From Hericium rajendrae (lineage: Eukaryota; Basidiomycota; Agaricomycetes; Russulales; Hericiaceae): a stretch of 64,000 nt of DNA. The notes beneath the pieces are model-generated. The model did no database searches. It was given only the letters and a program-made list of their open reading frames with translations, and had not been told where the DNA came from. A program made the position numbers and the translations under genes. The stretch lies in assembly GCA_033439255.1 (NCBI GenBank), contig CM065884.1:2418001-2482000 (forward strand), written 5' to 3'. Of the stretch, positions 1 through 10,224 are shown piece by piece (the stretch's first letter is position 1; each line of letters opens with the position of its first letter).

Positions 1-641
1 CAGAAGAAATGAACCAAGGCCGGAACCAGTACCGCCAGCGATGGAATGCATAAGCATAAATCCCTGCCTCAGTCAAAGGTTAGTGGCGGCAGGATCGGAG
101 CATCAAACATAACTACGTACCTCGAGAGAATCACTTCCCTCAGCTTCTCGGTCAACCATTTCCATTATATCTTCATACAAGCGCTCGCCTGCGGAATAGC
201 CCTGGGCCCAATTATTTCCAGCACCACCACCATCCTTGGACAAAAATATGTTTTCAGGGTTATACAGATTCGCGAAAGGTGAGGCTAAGATGTTGTTGAT
301 CACCTATAATGTGTACAAGCGGGCGGGCCATATGAGAATGACAGCTGGATGAGAATGACATTCCAAACAGTCATACCCGTGGCTCAAGATCCACTAAAAT
401 GGAACGCGGGATATAATGCTCGTCGTCAGCTTGATAAAAGAATACGTCTTTGCGATCCCCTCCTTCAATTGCCCACTCTTCAAGGATGCCTTCTCTGTTA
501 ATACCGTGCTCCGCACATAGGCGTTGCCAGAAGACAGAACCCACTGAAAACCATTAATATATCGTAAACATTTTTCGGGAATTGTTGCGTACTTTGGTTT
601 CCACATTGTCCAATCTGAACCGTGACAATCTCGCGTGGCAT
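1..641 (-). CDS. gamma-tubulin, N-terminal part (gene runs off the left edge)
   Basis: Gamma-tubulin is the GTP-binding subunit of the ring complex that nucleates microtubules at the spindle pole body. The gene starts with ATG at 639-641. I read four exons on the minus strand: 593-641, 377-543, 121-303 and 1-63, separated by introns of 49, 73 and 57 bp with GT/AG ends. The translation begins [16 protein letters not shown], continues with [22 protein letters not shown], and reaches the tubulin GTP signature [12 protein letters not shown] at the window edge. The [18 protein letters not shown] stretch and the MPRE start separate it from alpha- and beta-tubulin. The C-terminal two thirds lie outside the window. 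Reading phase is kept across all three introns, so this part looks functional. Confidence 0.95.
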
Positions 642-2344
642 ACTATAATCCGAGATTACTCGGTAGAAGAAGTTTGAGTAAGTAAGTGAAAGTGAATGCA
701 ATGATGCTCTCACGATTACGTAAGCGGTTTGGAATGGCGGTCACCCTATACTATCCGTAGATGGGAGTTGGATTTGAGACTAGAGATGGTTTTTTGGATT
801 TCGACAACTTCCACTACGAACTTGACAGCCAAAATACTCACACGTGATGTCTTGGATACTCTGAATATGATTCTGCTTTTTTTCGATTTGTTGTTCGAGG
901 GTGAACGAGTCAAACGTCATAAAGTGCCGAAAAGTGCACTTTTCTGCGAGCAAATGGTCCAGTTCCACAAGATCGGACAGACTTCTGCCTCCGAAAAAAA
1001 TTAGACCAGGGAAAGTGCACCTGCTCCATAAGAAAACACATTTCTCCGTGACAAGTTTCGCACCAGGAGGTAGGAATCTCGACGTCCTGGCATGGAGGAG
1101 GCTAGCTAAGCGTGACTGCAGCCACCGGCACTCGCTCGGCGCAGGCGTTGCTTTCGATGTCCGACGTCTCATGCGCCCGCTATTCTCGCCTACTTGCCGT
1201 CGGACTTGTAAGTCGGCATACGTGACTGACCGTGACAAGTCCCCGGCGAAATTGACCAACTCCCGTTCAGAGGGCCATTTGCGACCCCCCCTCCTCGGTC
1301 ACTGCCCGACACAACTGCATGCCCTTCGAAAAATCGGGAAAAAGCACATTCATAAAATTGAGATATTTTCCCCATCATGTATGTAAAAATTTCAGCGAGA
1401 TGTGTTGTGTGTAGAGCAGCACAACGCAAATAGTGAAAAGCTGACCAACTCTGGTGTATGCATAGTAGGTGTGCGGTAACAGGACCTAACTGAATTTGAA
1501 ATTGACCTATGTATGTAAGCAAATAACATTAAATATCGGGCCGAGAATAAGTGCCTGTTCTATCAGAGGCTCGACACTGGCCCATCAGCAAAAGTGTGAA
1601 AAAATGCTAAGGGCTTACAATGGTATGTAAGGGTTTACAAAGGTCACAATCTCCATCATCTGGTGAGGATGCCACATTTCGTCCCAAGGCTATGTACATG
1701 TACCATATGAATTTGCCATGCTCATAATCGGAGCCAATCCTTCCCGGACTTATCAGCCTTGCCAAGGCTTAGCCACAGATGAGACTTGTCCATCGACATG
1801 GTATGCGTGTATAGTACAAGTGAAAGAAAACTAAGCTTGCTGCCCAAGACAGCCACAAGCCTAGTCTTGTTTCCGCTGTTCTAGGAGAGATTTTTGCACT
1901 CTGATTCTGAGATGCAGGGAGGGCCCGGAGGGGGATAGGGACCGGTGGAATGGATCGTGCCACAATTTGGATCATTCTGAGTCAGAGTTGATTGTCAGAG
2001 GCAAAAAATGTGGTAAGGTTCATTGTGCAGGAATCCCTCCTAGAATGTCTGATGTAGTCCGTATAGAGAACAGTACTGCATGATATTGCGTGATCAGATA
2101 CACATTGCATGTGATCTCATCGTGAGGGAGCGCGAGAGGGTGTTCTGCATCAATCTCATGTTCAACCTCAGTCTTCACGAATTTGAGCTCGAAAAGAGTT
2201 TGAACTAATTTCAGAAAGTAGTATAATTGATTTAATTGCACTGAGCTGTCAATATTGTTGCTCCTTGGTATGTAACAGCCATCTTACCCAAGGCAAGTAG
2301 CCTGCAATTGGGGTGATAAGTTTGATGCTGGACTCATTATATAT
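642..2344. other. intergenic stretch, no gene recognised
   Basis: This lies upstream of the gamma-tubulin gene and holds its promoter. Several open frames of 60-160 codons overlap on both strands (around 780-1520), but none shows a known motif, exon-intron logic or codon bias. A minus frame at 2020-2241 reads rather protein-like (around ALPHDEITCNVYL), so a decayed gene or transposon fragment is possible. I could not identify it. Confidence 0.4.
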
Positions 2345-2430
2345 GCTTGTGTGGCTTAGTGGCTGAGGTATCCTTGACTTGAACATTTTGCCTCTGTGCT
2401 GTTCGAATCTCGAGGAGGCATCTTTTTTTA
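2345..2430 (+). repeat. tRNA-derived SINE head or tRNA relic
   Basis: The stretch contains a pol III A-box-like TGGCTTAGTGG and, 47 bp further on, a B-box-like GTTCGAATC, followed at 2422-2429 by a run of seven or eight T that would end pol III transcription. The T-arm does not pair well and no clean cloverleaf can be drawn, so it is not called as a tRNA gene. A similar A-box (TGGTTTAGTGG, minus strand, about 2615-2630) with a decayed B-box follows at 2550-2640, which suggests two tRNA-related repeat heads close together. Confidence 0.4.
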
Positions 2431-5400
2431 CACTTCACTTTTAGATCTCAATGAAATGCTAGTTCTTTTGCAAATTTTCTAGTTGAGAACAGGCACAACA
2501 GCGTGTACCCTACTTTTATTATGGCACAAAAAAAAGGACAATAGCTTTCGTGTTGTCTTCACAGTTTAAATCCAGGGCCACAAAAATCAAAAATGGCTAT
2601 GCGGGCCACACGCCAACCACTAAACCATCAAGGCTTTTCTTGTTAGGAGAAGTTATGTCATCCTTTTGGCCCTCAGGTGATTTGGAGAACAGTGAGACTG
2701 GTGGGTGCTACGATATATGGTCTCTCTTCGAAATATGCCTAAGTGCAGCCCATATGGACTTTTCTGATTGTTCTGTCATGATACATATGGTCATTATTGT
2801 GATCTTGTGAGCCAACTACACAGACTACCATACTTGCACTGTACAGATGAAATGAGGACACGTAGGGTTGCCAAAGTTCAGTCCTAAACTCAGGTCCGAA
2901 CTCTGAACCTCTGAACCAGACCTTGAGTTCAGGTCCAGTCCTGGTCCAGTTCAGCCATAGAGCTGTTGGTCCAGTTCAAAGTTCGGAGAGAGGAGGCACC
3001 TCCCTGAACCTGTTTAGAACTGGTTTGAACCTGAACTTGTAGTGTAGTAAAAACTCAACAATTGAATATTTTTGAGTCTCGGCAGACAATGAGAGTGCAT
3101 GCTTCGGATGCTGCTGAGCACGCCAAACCTTGATCTTAGTTGAGTCAAACCTTCCATTGTTGCACACAAGCTGTCAAAGAAGCAGCACTCGAAATGGATG
3201 CTCAAGGCTGCGCAGTTGGCTCTGACGGTCTGCTCAAAGATGCATCAGAAATCACCTTCTATAACTCAGAAGGCGACAACGATGTGTTGCCCCAGCTGAC
3301 TCTGGCTCCTTGACAACCCCCCACAATGTCAATGCACTTGCATCAACTGCCAACACACATGGCCATGCATCAACTGCCAAACCACGTGCATCAGCCAAAA
3401 AGCCACCCCCCACACTGCGCATTGCAGGGACACATATCAAGCGCTTGTCGATGAAGGTGTCTGATGTGAACAATGTCTCTGTAGAGATCAAGCACTTCTG
3501 GAACTCAGGCGGTGCGGGTTCATCAAGGGTCTCTACAGGTATGATTTTTTTTTCACTTCATTTGTTCTATTTTATTTTCTTAGATATCTACTTACTGTTT
3601 GCATACAGATACTGCATGCGAGGCACCAGACACGACAAACATGAACGGCAAGCGCCCAGCACCAGGTGCTTCAGCTAACCAAGGCAAATACGTGTGCAAG
3701 GATGCTGCACAAGCACAGAGCAATAATGAGTCAGATGCAGGGGATGAGTCCACAGGTGAAGAAGAGGTGGGGGATGAAATGGATGCATATGAGCATATGC
3801 AAGATGAGATCGCCACTGAGCAGCAGGTATGTATCTGATGCTCATTGGTTGTGACTTCACATTAACCATTTTTTTTTCTTTGATTTGTTCTCGCAGGGGT
3901 TCAAGCACCATAACATGCAGGGCAGGGATGAGCATACTGCTGATGTGTGGATGATCTTCACTGCCGATGAACACAATATTGGCAGTGGCAGTACGAAAGC
4001 CAGCCACTGGTGCGAAGTTTGCAAGTAAGTTTATTTCTTCTTCTCAGCTACATGTGTAAGATCCCAGATTCCATGCACACACATGTAGTGCTTGCATGGG
4101 TTCAGCTCTTAGCAGCTGTGCTCATGCTTTTAAGTCTATTTAATTTATGTCCCTGATGCTGATCATGTACATCCAGGGCTCTAAAGTGCCCAGAGGCAGA
4201 CTGCTGGTTCACCAGTGATGTGTTTACACTGTGTGCTCATATCCAATGGTAAGTGGTCAATTATCTTTCAGTTATCATGCTAATAGTTTGTCTTGACCTA
4301 TACAGAAAATGGAATACACATGGTGCAATTTACCTGAAGAAGTGCAAGGACATTGACATTGATCCAAATGCATGCACACTTCCCGATAAAGCAACCCCTG
4401 ATGAGATGGCCTAGGATGCAGTCAGTGGACAACAGAAGCTTGATGGCTTCATCAAGGCACCCCTCAAATGGACGAAAGAAGGGCTATTAGAGTATATTGT
4501 CGAACTTATTGTTAGTGAGGACAAGGTAAGTTGTATTGTTCTTATTTATATCATATTGCAGAACCTTTGCACAGGCATTCAGCCTTGTCGATAAGGCCCC
4601 ATTCTGCTGCCTATTACGCTATCAATGCTCAGAGACAAAAGAATCAGATATTCCACATCGGACGAAGCTGCATGAAGAGGTTCTCACAAAGGCACGTGAC
4701 ATTGAGCAGCGTCTACATGAGGTATTTATGGTACGGCTGTGTTTTTTTTTGCCACTAATGTTACTAATGTTTTTACAGAACATTCCTGGAAGATCTCAAT
4801 CATGTTCGATGCCTGGACGTCACAGGCTGGTGATCCCTTTTTGGCAGTAACTGCACATTACATTGACTCACCACTGGAGCAACCAAATGAGTGGAGCTTG
4901 AAGGCAAAGGTAGTCGGCTTCACCAGCATTGAGGGAAGTCATAGTGGCACAAATCAGGCCGCTATTATACTTCGAGTTGTTGATTGTTTTGACTTTCAAC
5001 ATAAGGTAAGTCTTTAACATATGCTATTGTAAAATTAATTCAATGATTGTATAGCTTGGATGGACTACATCTGACAATGCAACCACCAATGATTGTGTAT
5101 GCCGCATTCTTCAATGTGTTCTCAACAAGGATGGTCAGTTATGGATTGCTCATCATCATTGTGCATGCTGCATGGAGCATACCATCAATCTGGGTGTGAA
5201 GGACTTCATTGAGACCATATGTTCTGCTCCTTCTCGTAACAAACAGAAGGCGAGTGATAATGTCATGTGAGAACCATCTAAGCTTGAAGATGTAGTTGAT
5301 GAAAAAGATGATGATGCTGTTGATGATGAGAAAGAAGTTGAAGAGATTGATGATGCAGTTGACTTTGATCCTGGTGATGTTCTGGGAAAAGCTCTTGCTC

Positions 5401-5581
5401 TCATTAATCAGGTATTTCTCTTTTACCTTTTAAAGTCTTTATCTTATTGTTCCATTATCTTTTAAGTTTGAGCATCCCCTCAGGCTAAGACATACTTTCT
5501 CAAAGTGTGCAAAGAGGAAGGTGTTCCTGAGCTTGAGCTTATTCAGTGGGTTCGCACTCAGTGGGGTTCTACTCACAGTCA

Positions 5582-6890
5582 CCAAAAGTAACAAGAATTA
5601 TGTAAGTGATGCGTGACACATCATGTGCTGGCACTGTAAAATTTATCGCATACCACTACCTACTTCCTTCCTCTGCCTTCGGATGCCCCCTATCAGAAAC
5701 TTCTACTGCCATCATGACTCTTCTAAAAAGAACCAGTTCATTGGTGCAGTCAAATCTGGTATGAATGTCTCCCAAGCTGCCTACCAAGAAAATATCCCTC
5801 TTCCCACAGCCTATGCCCTCTTTCACAAGTATGAGGAAACTGGCTCGACACATTCTCTCCCACGAAGTGGCCATCCACCAAAGGCCATAGAGCATATCAA
5901 GCATCAAGTGGTGCGAGAAGCTCGAAACCATTGACGAGAATCACTCGCTGCTATTGGAAAGGCAGTCGAGCCACCAATCAGTGAAACCACCATTTGACAG
6001 ATTTTGAGCAAGGAAGAATACCACTGGAGGGTTGCTAAGAGGGTCCCATATCTCACTCTGGACCAGAAGAAGGCTAGGCTGACTTGGGCTCAGGTCAATC
6101 AGAGGCTGGGAGATGAGGATTGGAAGCACATCATTTGGTCAGATGAGTGTTACATCTATATCGGTGATACTCCAGGTCATATCTATGTTACACGTCACTC
6201 GGAGGAGGTCCTGCAGGAGAATTGTGTTGTTCCAACCTTCAAGCAGTCACCTGTACGTGTTATGGTGTGGGGATGCATTATGTGGGGAAAAAAAGGGCCG
6301 TTGGTGATGCTGGAGTATCCTGGAGGCAAAGGTGGTGGGATGAACTCTCAGTGGTATCAGGAACAGGTTCTGGAGCCATTTTTGAAGGACTTTTATAGGG
6401 AGATGATGGAGCTGAGGGGTTCAGTGAAGTTCTAGCAGGACGGTGCACCCTCACATACTAGCAAATCAACAACTAGCAAATCAACAAAACTCTGGCTCAC
6501 CTCTCACTTGATTGAGACTTTCCCTCATCCATCATCTTCTCCTGATATGAACCCCATTGAACCAGTTTGGTATGAGCTCAAGGTCCATATACATGCTCTT
6601 CCACATCTCCCAAATATCCTTGACCAGCTCAAAGTTGCTGTACACTATGCATGGAATGCTCTCACCATAGAGGATATCGACAAGCATGTTAGATGCATGT
6701 CGGACAGAGTGAAGGCAGTTTTGAAGGCAAAAGGTGGACATACAGGTTTCTGACTCCATGAACACTTAGAGTAGATGGAATTCAAGCATACATTGCATTA
6801 TGACACTATCAAGTAGCGTTGTCAACTGTTCCGAAGGCAAACAACAAGGGGTATGTCACGTGATCCTTATGTAATTCTCATTACTTTTGG
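5582..6890 (+). mobile_element. Tc1/mariner element nested in the hAT transposase
   Basis: The inverted ends are about 35 bp. The left starts CCAAAAGTAACAAGAATTA and the right, read inward, starts CCAAAAGTAATGAGAATTA. The dinucleotide CA sits on both sides (5580-5581 and 6891-6892), where Tc1/mariner elements normally show TA. Either the target was CA or both copies have changed. The element fills the space between two parts of the hAT transposase reading (ELELIQWVRTQWGS before, DKFCLLVDTSPHVPKLCNKL after), so it inserted after the hAT element was already there. Confidence 0.88.
5623..6753 (+). pseudogene. Tc1-like transposase (IS630/DD34E type), three in-frame stops
   Basis: All recognisable parts lie in one frame. 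An N-terminal helix-turn-helix paired-like region (VKSGMNVSQAAYQENIPL, then SGHPPKAIEHIKHQ) is followed by the catalytic blocks. These are IIWSDECYIYIGDTPGHIYV (first D), QDGAPSHTS (second D) and SSPDMNPIEPVWYELK (third acidic residue, E), the spacing of Tc1-like DD34E enzymes. Stops interrupt the frame at 5932-5934, near 5995 and at 6433-6435. The last precedes QDGAPSH, so the enzyme cannot be made whole. No intron is needed. The final stop is at 6751-6753. The length of about 375 codons fits a full-length Tc1 transposase. Confidence 0.9.
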
Positions 6891-8377
6891 CAGCTGCAAG
6901 TATGTATGATCTTATTCAGCGTATCCTCAAGAATAAAGTGGTATGTATTTTTATTGTCTTTTTGAATATATCTATATATCTCATTTGTTACAGGCAGTGG
7001 ATAAATTCTGTCTACTTGTAGATACTAGTCCTCATGTTCCTAAGCTTTGTAACAAGCTCTATGCTGAGTATAAGCTCACTGCTAAAGAGTGGAAGTTTTT
7101 AGATTTGATGTGAGAAGTTTTAGGGGTTTGATTTATTTATGATTGCCCATCTTGCATGCTCTTATTCATTTGATTTAGGAGCTTAGACAAGCTCAGTCAC
7201 TTTTTTCTTCAGAGAAGTCTCCTACAGTCTGGAGGACACTTTCTATTTTGGAGTGTTTGATAGATCGATGGGAGGCTATGGCTGAGAATGAAAAGTTTGC
7301 ACAAGTGAAAGATGGCATTGAGAAAGGAATTGGAAAGCTGAGGAAATGGTATCAGGCAACAGATGACTCTGATATTTATTTTATTTGTTTGGGTATAGTT
7401 TTTTTTATCTCATTTTTTATCAGCTCTTGATCCCTCAGTAAAGCTTGAATATACCAAGCAAAAGTGAAATAGAAGACACTTTCAAGCAGGTAATCAAGCT
7501 TTGCACAAGGCAGTATATGATCTTTTCTTTTAAGATTTTTTAATTCTAATGATATCTAGTTTGATAGCTATGCTGAAGCATTTGCATCATCAACTTCTTC
7601 TGAGAAAGCCTCTAATCTCTCAGTTTCAAGTGAGTTTATTTAATAGATTTATGTTACTTGTATTAAATTTGATATCTCTAGACTCTCCTATAAAATCTAG
7701 TGGCTATGCAGCATCTTATTTGTGCAATGCTGTTCAAAGCCATGTGCACAAGGAGCAAGTATCCAGAAACCCTCAGCAAGAGCTTGATGACTATCTTAAG
7801 AGTCCTTTGGAGGCTACAGTCTCTGATGTTGTAAAGTGGTGGGGGGTATGAGATTTTCTCAATATTTTTTGAAACTTTGTTCTAATTTTATTATAGTATT
7901 ATGCTTCACAATATCCCATCTTATCCAGGCTGGCAAGAGATTATCTTGCTATTCAAGGTTCCTCTGTCAAGTCTGAGAGGGCTTTTTCAAGTGGGAGTAA
8001 GACAGATACTAAGGAGCATAATCAGTTAGATCCTGAAACTTTTGAGGCCATTCAAATTCTCAAAGATGGCTATCATGATGGGCTTATCAGTGCTGAAAAT
8101 GAGGCTGCTGCATTTGAACCTCAGCCTTAGACAGCTGATATTATGTAATTTGCTTATTTACTAGCTACTACTATAGAATAAAAATTTGAGAATATTTAAA
8201 TGTGGTTCTGAGGTTCGAACTGGTTCTGAATCTGAACCGAACCTGATTGAACCAGTTCATATAGGTTCAGTTCAAGTTCAGTTCAGTTCAGGTATTAATA
8301 ACTAGGTTCAGGTTCAGGTTCAGTAAAATACCTCAAAGAACTGGACCAAACTGAACTTTGGCAACACTAAGGACACG

Positions 8378-8890
8378 AAGCACCTGACATGGTTCTCACA
8401 TGACTTGTGACACTCTGTCACCATGAAATACGAACTGCACCAGACGTTCGAGGAGAGATATGGGTGAGTGAACCTTACTCGAGTGCTGCCAGGGGCAGTG
8501 GAGCCCTTGCTCGGAGTTTGAGTTCGAGTACTGTTTGTGTTCAAATTTGAGTTTGAGTTCAGCTGAAAGGCTGGCAGTCAGTGCGCAGCATGATAACTTC
8601 AGCATGAGATCACAACTGAGGTCATTGCCAGCCAAAATAGAAATTTTATCCTAAAAAGGCATTTGTTTGTTCGAGGATGCTGTGCCTGCATGTTTTCATG
8701 CAACATTGTGAGACTGAAGAGCCTGCTCTCTGAGCAAGGGATCTCTTTTTTTGCCTCTGCTTTCATTTCTGCTTCGGGTACCAGGCTGGGATTTTGCTCC
8801 CTCCTCGAACGGCTGGAACCAAGACTACTGTACCATTACAGTCTTAGGCTCGAGGGGGTCAAGCCATAACCAAAAATTAGGTAGGCTTAG
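8378..8890. other. spacer between hAT element and 0.7-kb repeat
   Basis: Short overlapping frames occur on both strands, none longer than 80 codons and none with a recognisable domain. I see no gene here. Confidence 0.5.
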
Positions 8891-9588
8891 TGTTCATGGG
8901 ACATGATGGCGTTGGCAGGGCACTGACTAACAACATGTCCCAGGACACATTATGGCACATGATGCCACAGCGGGTCGGGGAGGCGTCGAGCGACACTCGC
9001 GACAGCGACCAAGGTGGCGGGCACACATTGGGGACGGTGAGGATGACCGAGGGACCCATGCACCGAGGCAGGGGGGGCAGGGAATGAATTTTGATGGATT
9101 TTAGCACCACCAGGAACATCAGAATCGACTGCCCGATGTGGCTGTGTGTCCCAAGGGCACAAGAAATCGAGTTTTCCATGGGACATGCTCTCCTGCCAGT
9201 GGAAGGCACTGGGCCAGCCAAAATAGCATGTCCCATGGATGCCTAAGATCCTGTTTTCTCTCTGGGACATGCTCGGCAGCATGCCGAGCAGGGTTCTCGA
9301 CATGATGCAGGCAGGAACTTAGGTAAAAGGGCCAGATTCGGCAAAAATGGTGACTCGGACGCGTTTTCGTGCCCTCCCCTTTGCGCGAAAAATCTCATTT
9401 TTCGCCCGCATGTAGCTACACATCGGATCCACGTCCCTGCCAAAAATCGCGGCGGCCGAGGGAATATCGAGCGACTTGCGCCGTAGACGACGTCCCGAGG
9501 TGGTCTCCGGGCATCTTGGGCGAGGGTCGGACTAGGGTTAGGACCCTGACTAAGCTGACTCACACCGTGTCCCAGAGCGAACTAAACA
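8891..9588 (+). repeat. 0.7-kb dispersed repeat, single copy (decayed)
   Basis: This is the same unit that forms the tandem array near 50.3-52.0 kb. It starts TGTTCATGGGACA and ends CTAAACA, with TAG on both sides. The motif GGGACAYG occurs repeatedly in both orientations inside. A telomere-like but isolated GACTAGGGTTAGGACCCTG block sits near the right end. Compared with the unit at 51272-51968 many CG dinucleotides have become TG or CA. No protein is apparent, although fortuitous frames of more than 100 codons exist. It is probably a non-autonomous DNA transposon. A solo long terminal repeat was considered less likely. Confidence 0.75.
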
Positions 9589-10224
9589 TAGCTTGTTTCA
9601 GTGATAGGCTCACCGATCGACAGGACCTGTGATCGAGAAAAAAATAAGCTCATTTGGGCTTGGTTTGGGGCCATCTCAAGCCTCATCTGTCTCAAACTTG
9701 CATATAATTTACACATGTGTGGTCATAACTGCTCTAGAGGGCCCTTGGACCCAATATTACAGTGCAAAAGCCACAAGTTTATGTGATAATTGTAGCTAAG
9801 TAAATGTACAGAAATTGGGAATTTTTTTACCCTAAATCCATAGGCTCACGACCCTCTGTGACTCATGACCAAAGGCCGAATAGGCAGGGCTCAGCAGGCC
9901 CTGTGACCTGTGACCAGTACCACAAAGCCATCATGCGCGGTAGTTGTTATTCATAATGTTTCTATGGTGCAATCCAATTTTTGGGCTTGTTTGCACGTCA
10001 TTGTCTGTCCGATTGATACCGGAAGAAAGATCGCCAGCGAGATCCTGCGAGGCCGAAACGGTCACGCTCGTAACGACCAGTCACGATAGGTCACTGAATG
10101 TGGCGCTGCGCCACAGGACCTTCGAGTCGACCTTCGGAAGGTTTGAATCCCCCTATTGTCTGCGACTCCGAGTATCTGCGCCAATTTTAAATTCCCCTAT
10201 CGATATCCTTGTCTCTGTCTTGCC
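9589..10224. other. spacer and promoter region of the SRP receptor gene
   Basis: There is no gene motif. The frame open from 9944 into the SRP receptor gene is not needed for it, because the conserved protein start (MLDHCSISHK) is at 10225. The region presumably holds the promoter. Confidence 0.5.

Larger units (their letters stand above)
3194..8130 (+). pseudogene. hAT transposase (BED finger and hAT dimerisation domain), broken
   Basis: The reading begins at ATG 3194 (MDAQGCAVGSDGLL) and runs through many short exons to TAG 8128-8130. A BED-type zinc finger lies around 3960-4340 (ASHWCEVCK, then HIQWKWNTHG). The catalytic core follows (FDAWTSQAGDPFLAVTAHYID near 4805-4865, and TTSDNATTNDCVCRI near 5070). 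The C-terminal dimerisation domain is clear (DVVKWWG, YPILSRLARDYLAIQGSS, SERAFSSG near 7830-8000). In-frame stops are visible at 4412-4414 (TAG) and 5268-5270 (TGA). A 1.3-kb Tc1/mariner element interrupts the frame near 5580. Introns of about 50-70 bp separate most blocks. Exon borders were judged by eye. Confidence 0.85.
2863..8369 (+). mobile_element. hAT transposon, complete ends, transposase decayed
   Basis: The element has inverted ends of about 20 bp (TAGGGTTGCCAAAGTTCAG on the left, TAGTGTTGCCAAAGTTCAG read inward from the right). It is flanked by a perfect 8-bp target duplication AGGACACG at 2855-2862 and 8370-8377, the hallmark of the hAT superfamily. Both ends (about 2880-3030 and 8200-8340) carry many copies of a CTGAACC/GGTTCAG motif in both orientations, as expected for subterminal transposase binding sites. 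The interior carries one multi-exon transposase gene on the plus strand, split by a Tc1/mariner element at 5582-6890. The ends are still intact, so it could be moved in trans. Confidence 0.93.

Noticed and set aside
498-713. 71-codon frame as the true gamma-tubulin start
   Set aside because: The conserved start is MPRE at 641. The upstream extension and the read-through after CGNQ are an untranslated leader and the first intron.
2345-2430. Functional tRNA gene
   Set aside because: A- and B-box-like words and a T run are present, but acceptor and T-arm stems do not pair.
9520-9550. GGGTTAGG as telomeric repeat
   Set aside because: Only one TTAGGG-type word per unit; no array.
8891-9588. 0.7-kb repeat as a solo long terminal repeat
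   Set aside because: It begins TG and ends CA, but the flanks share only TAG, the unit occurs in tandem with a short spacer, no internal region is found, and the many inverted GGGACACG words fit a DNA-transposon-like repeat better.
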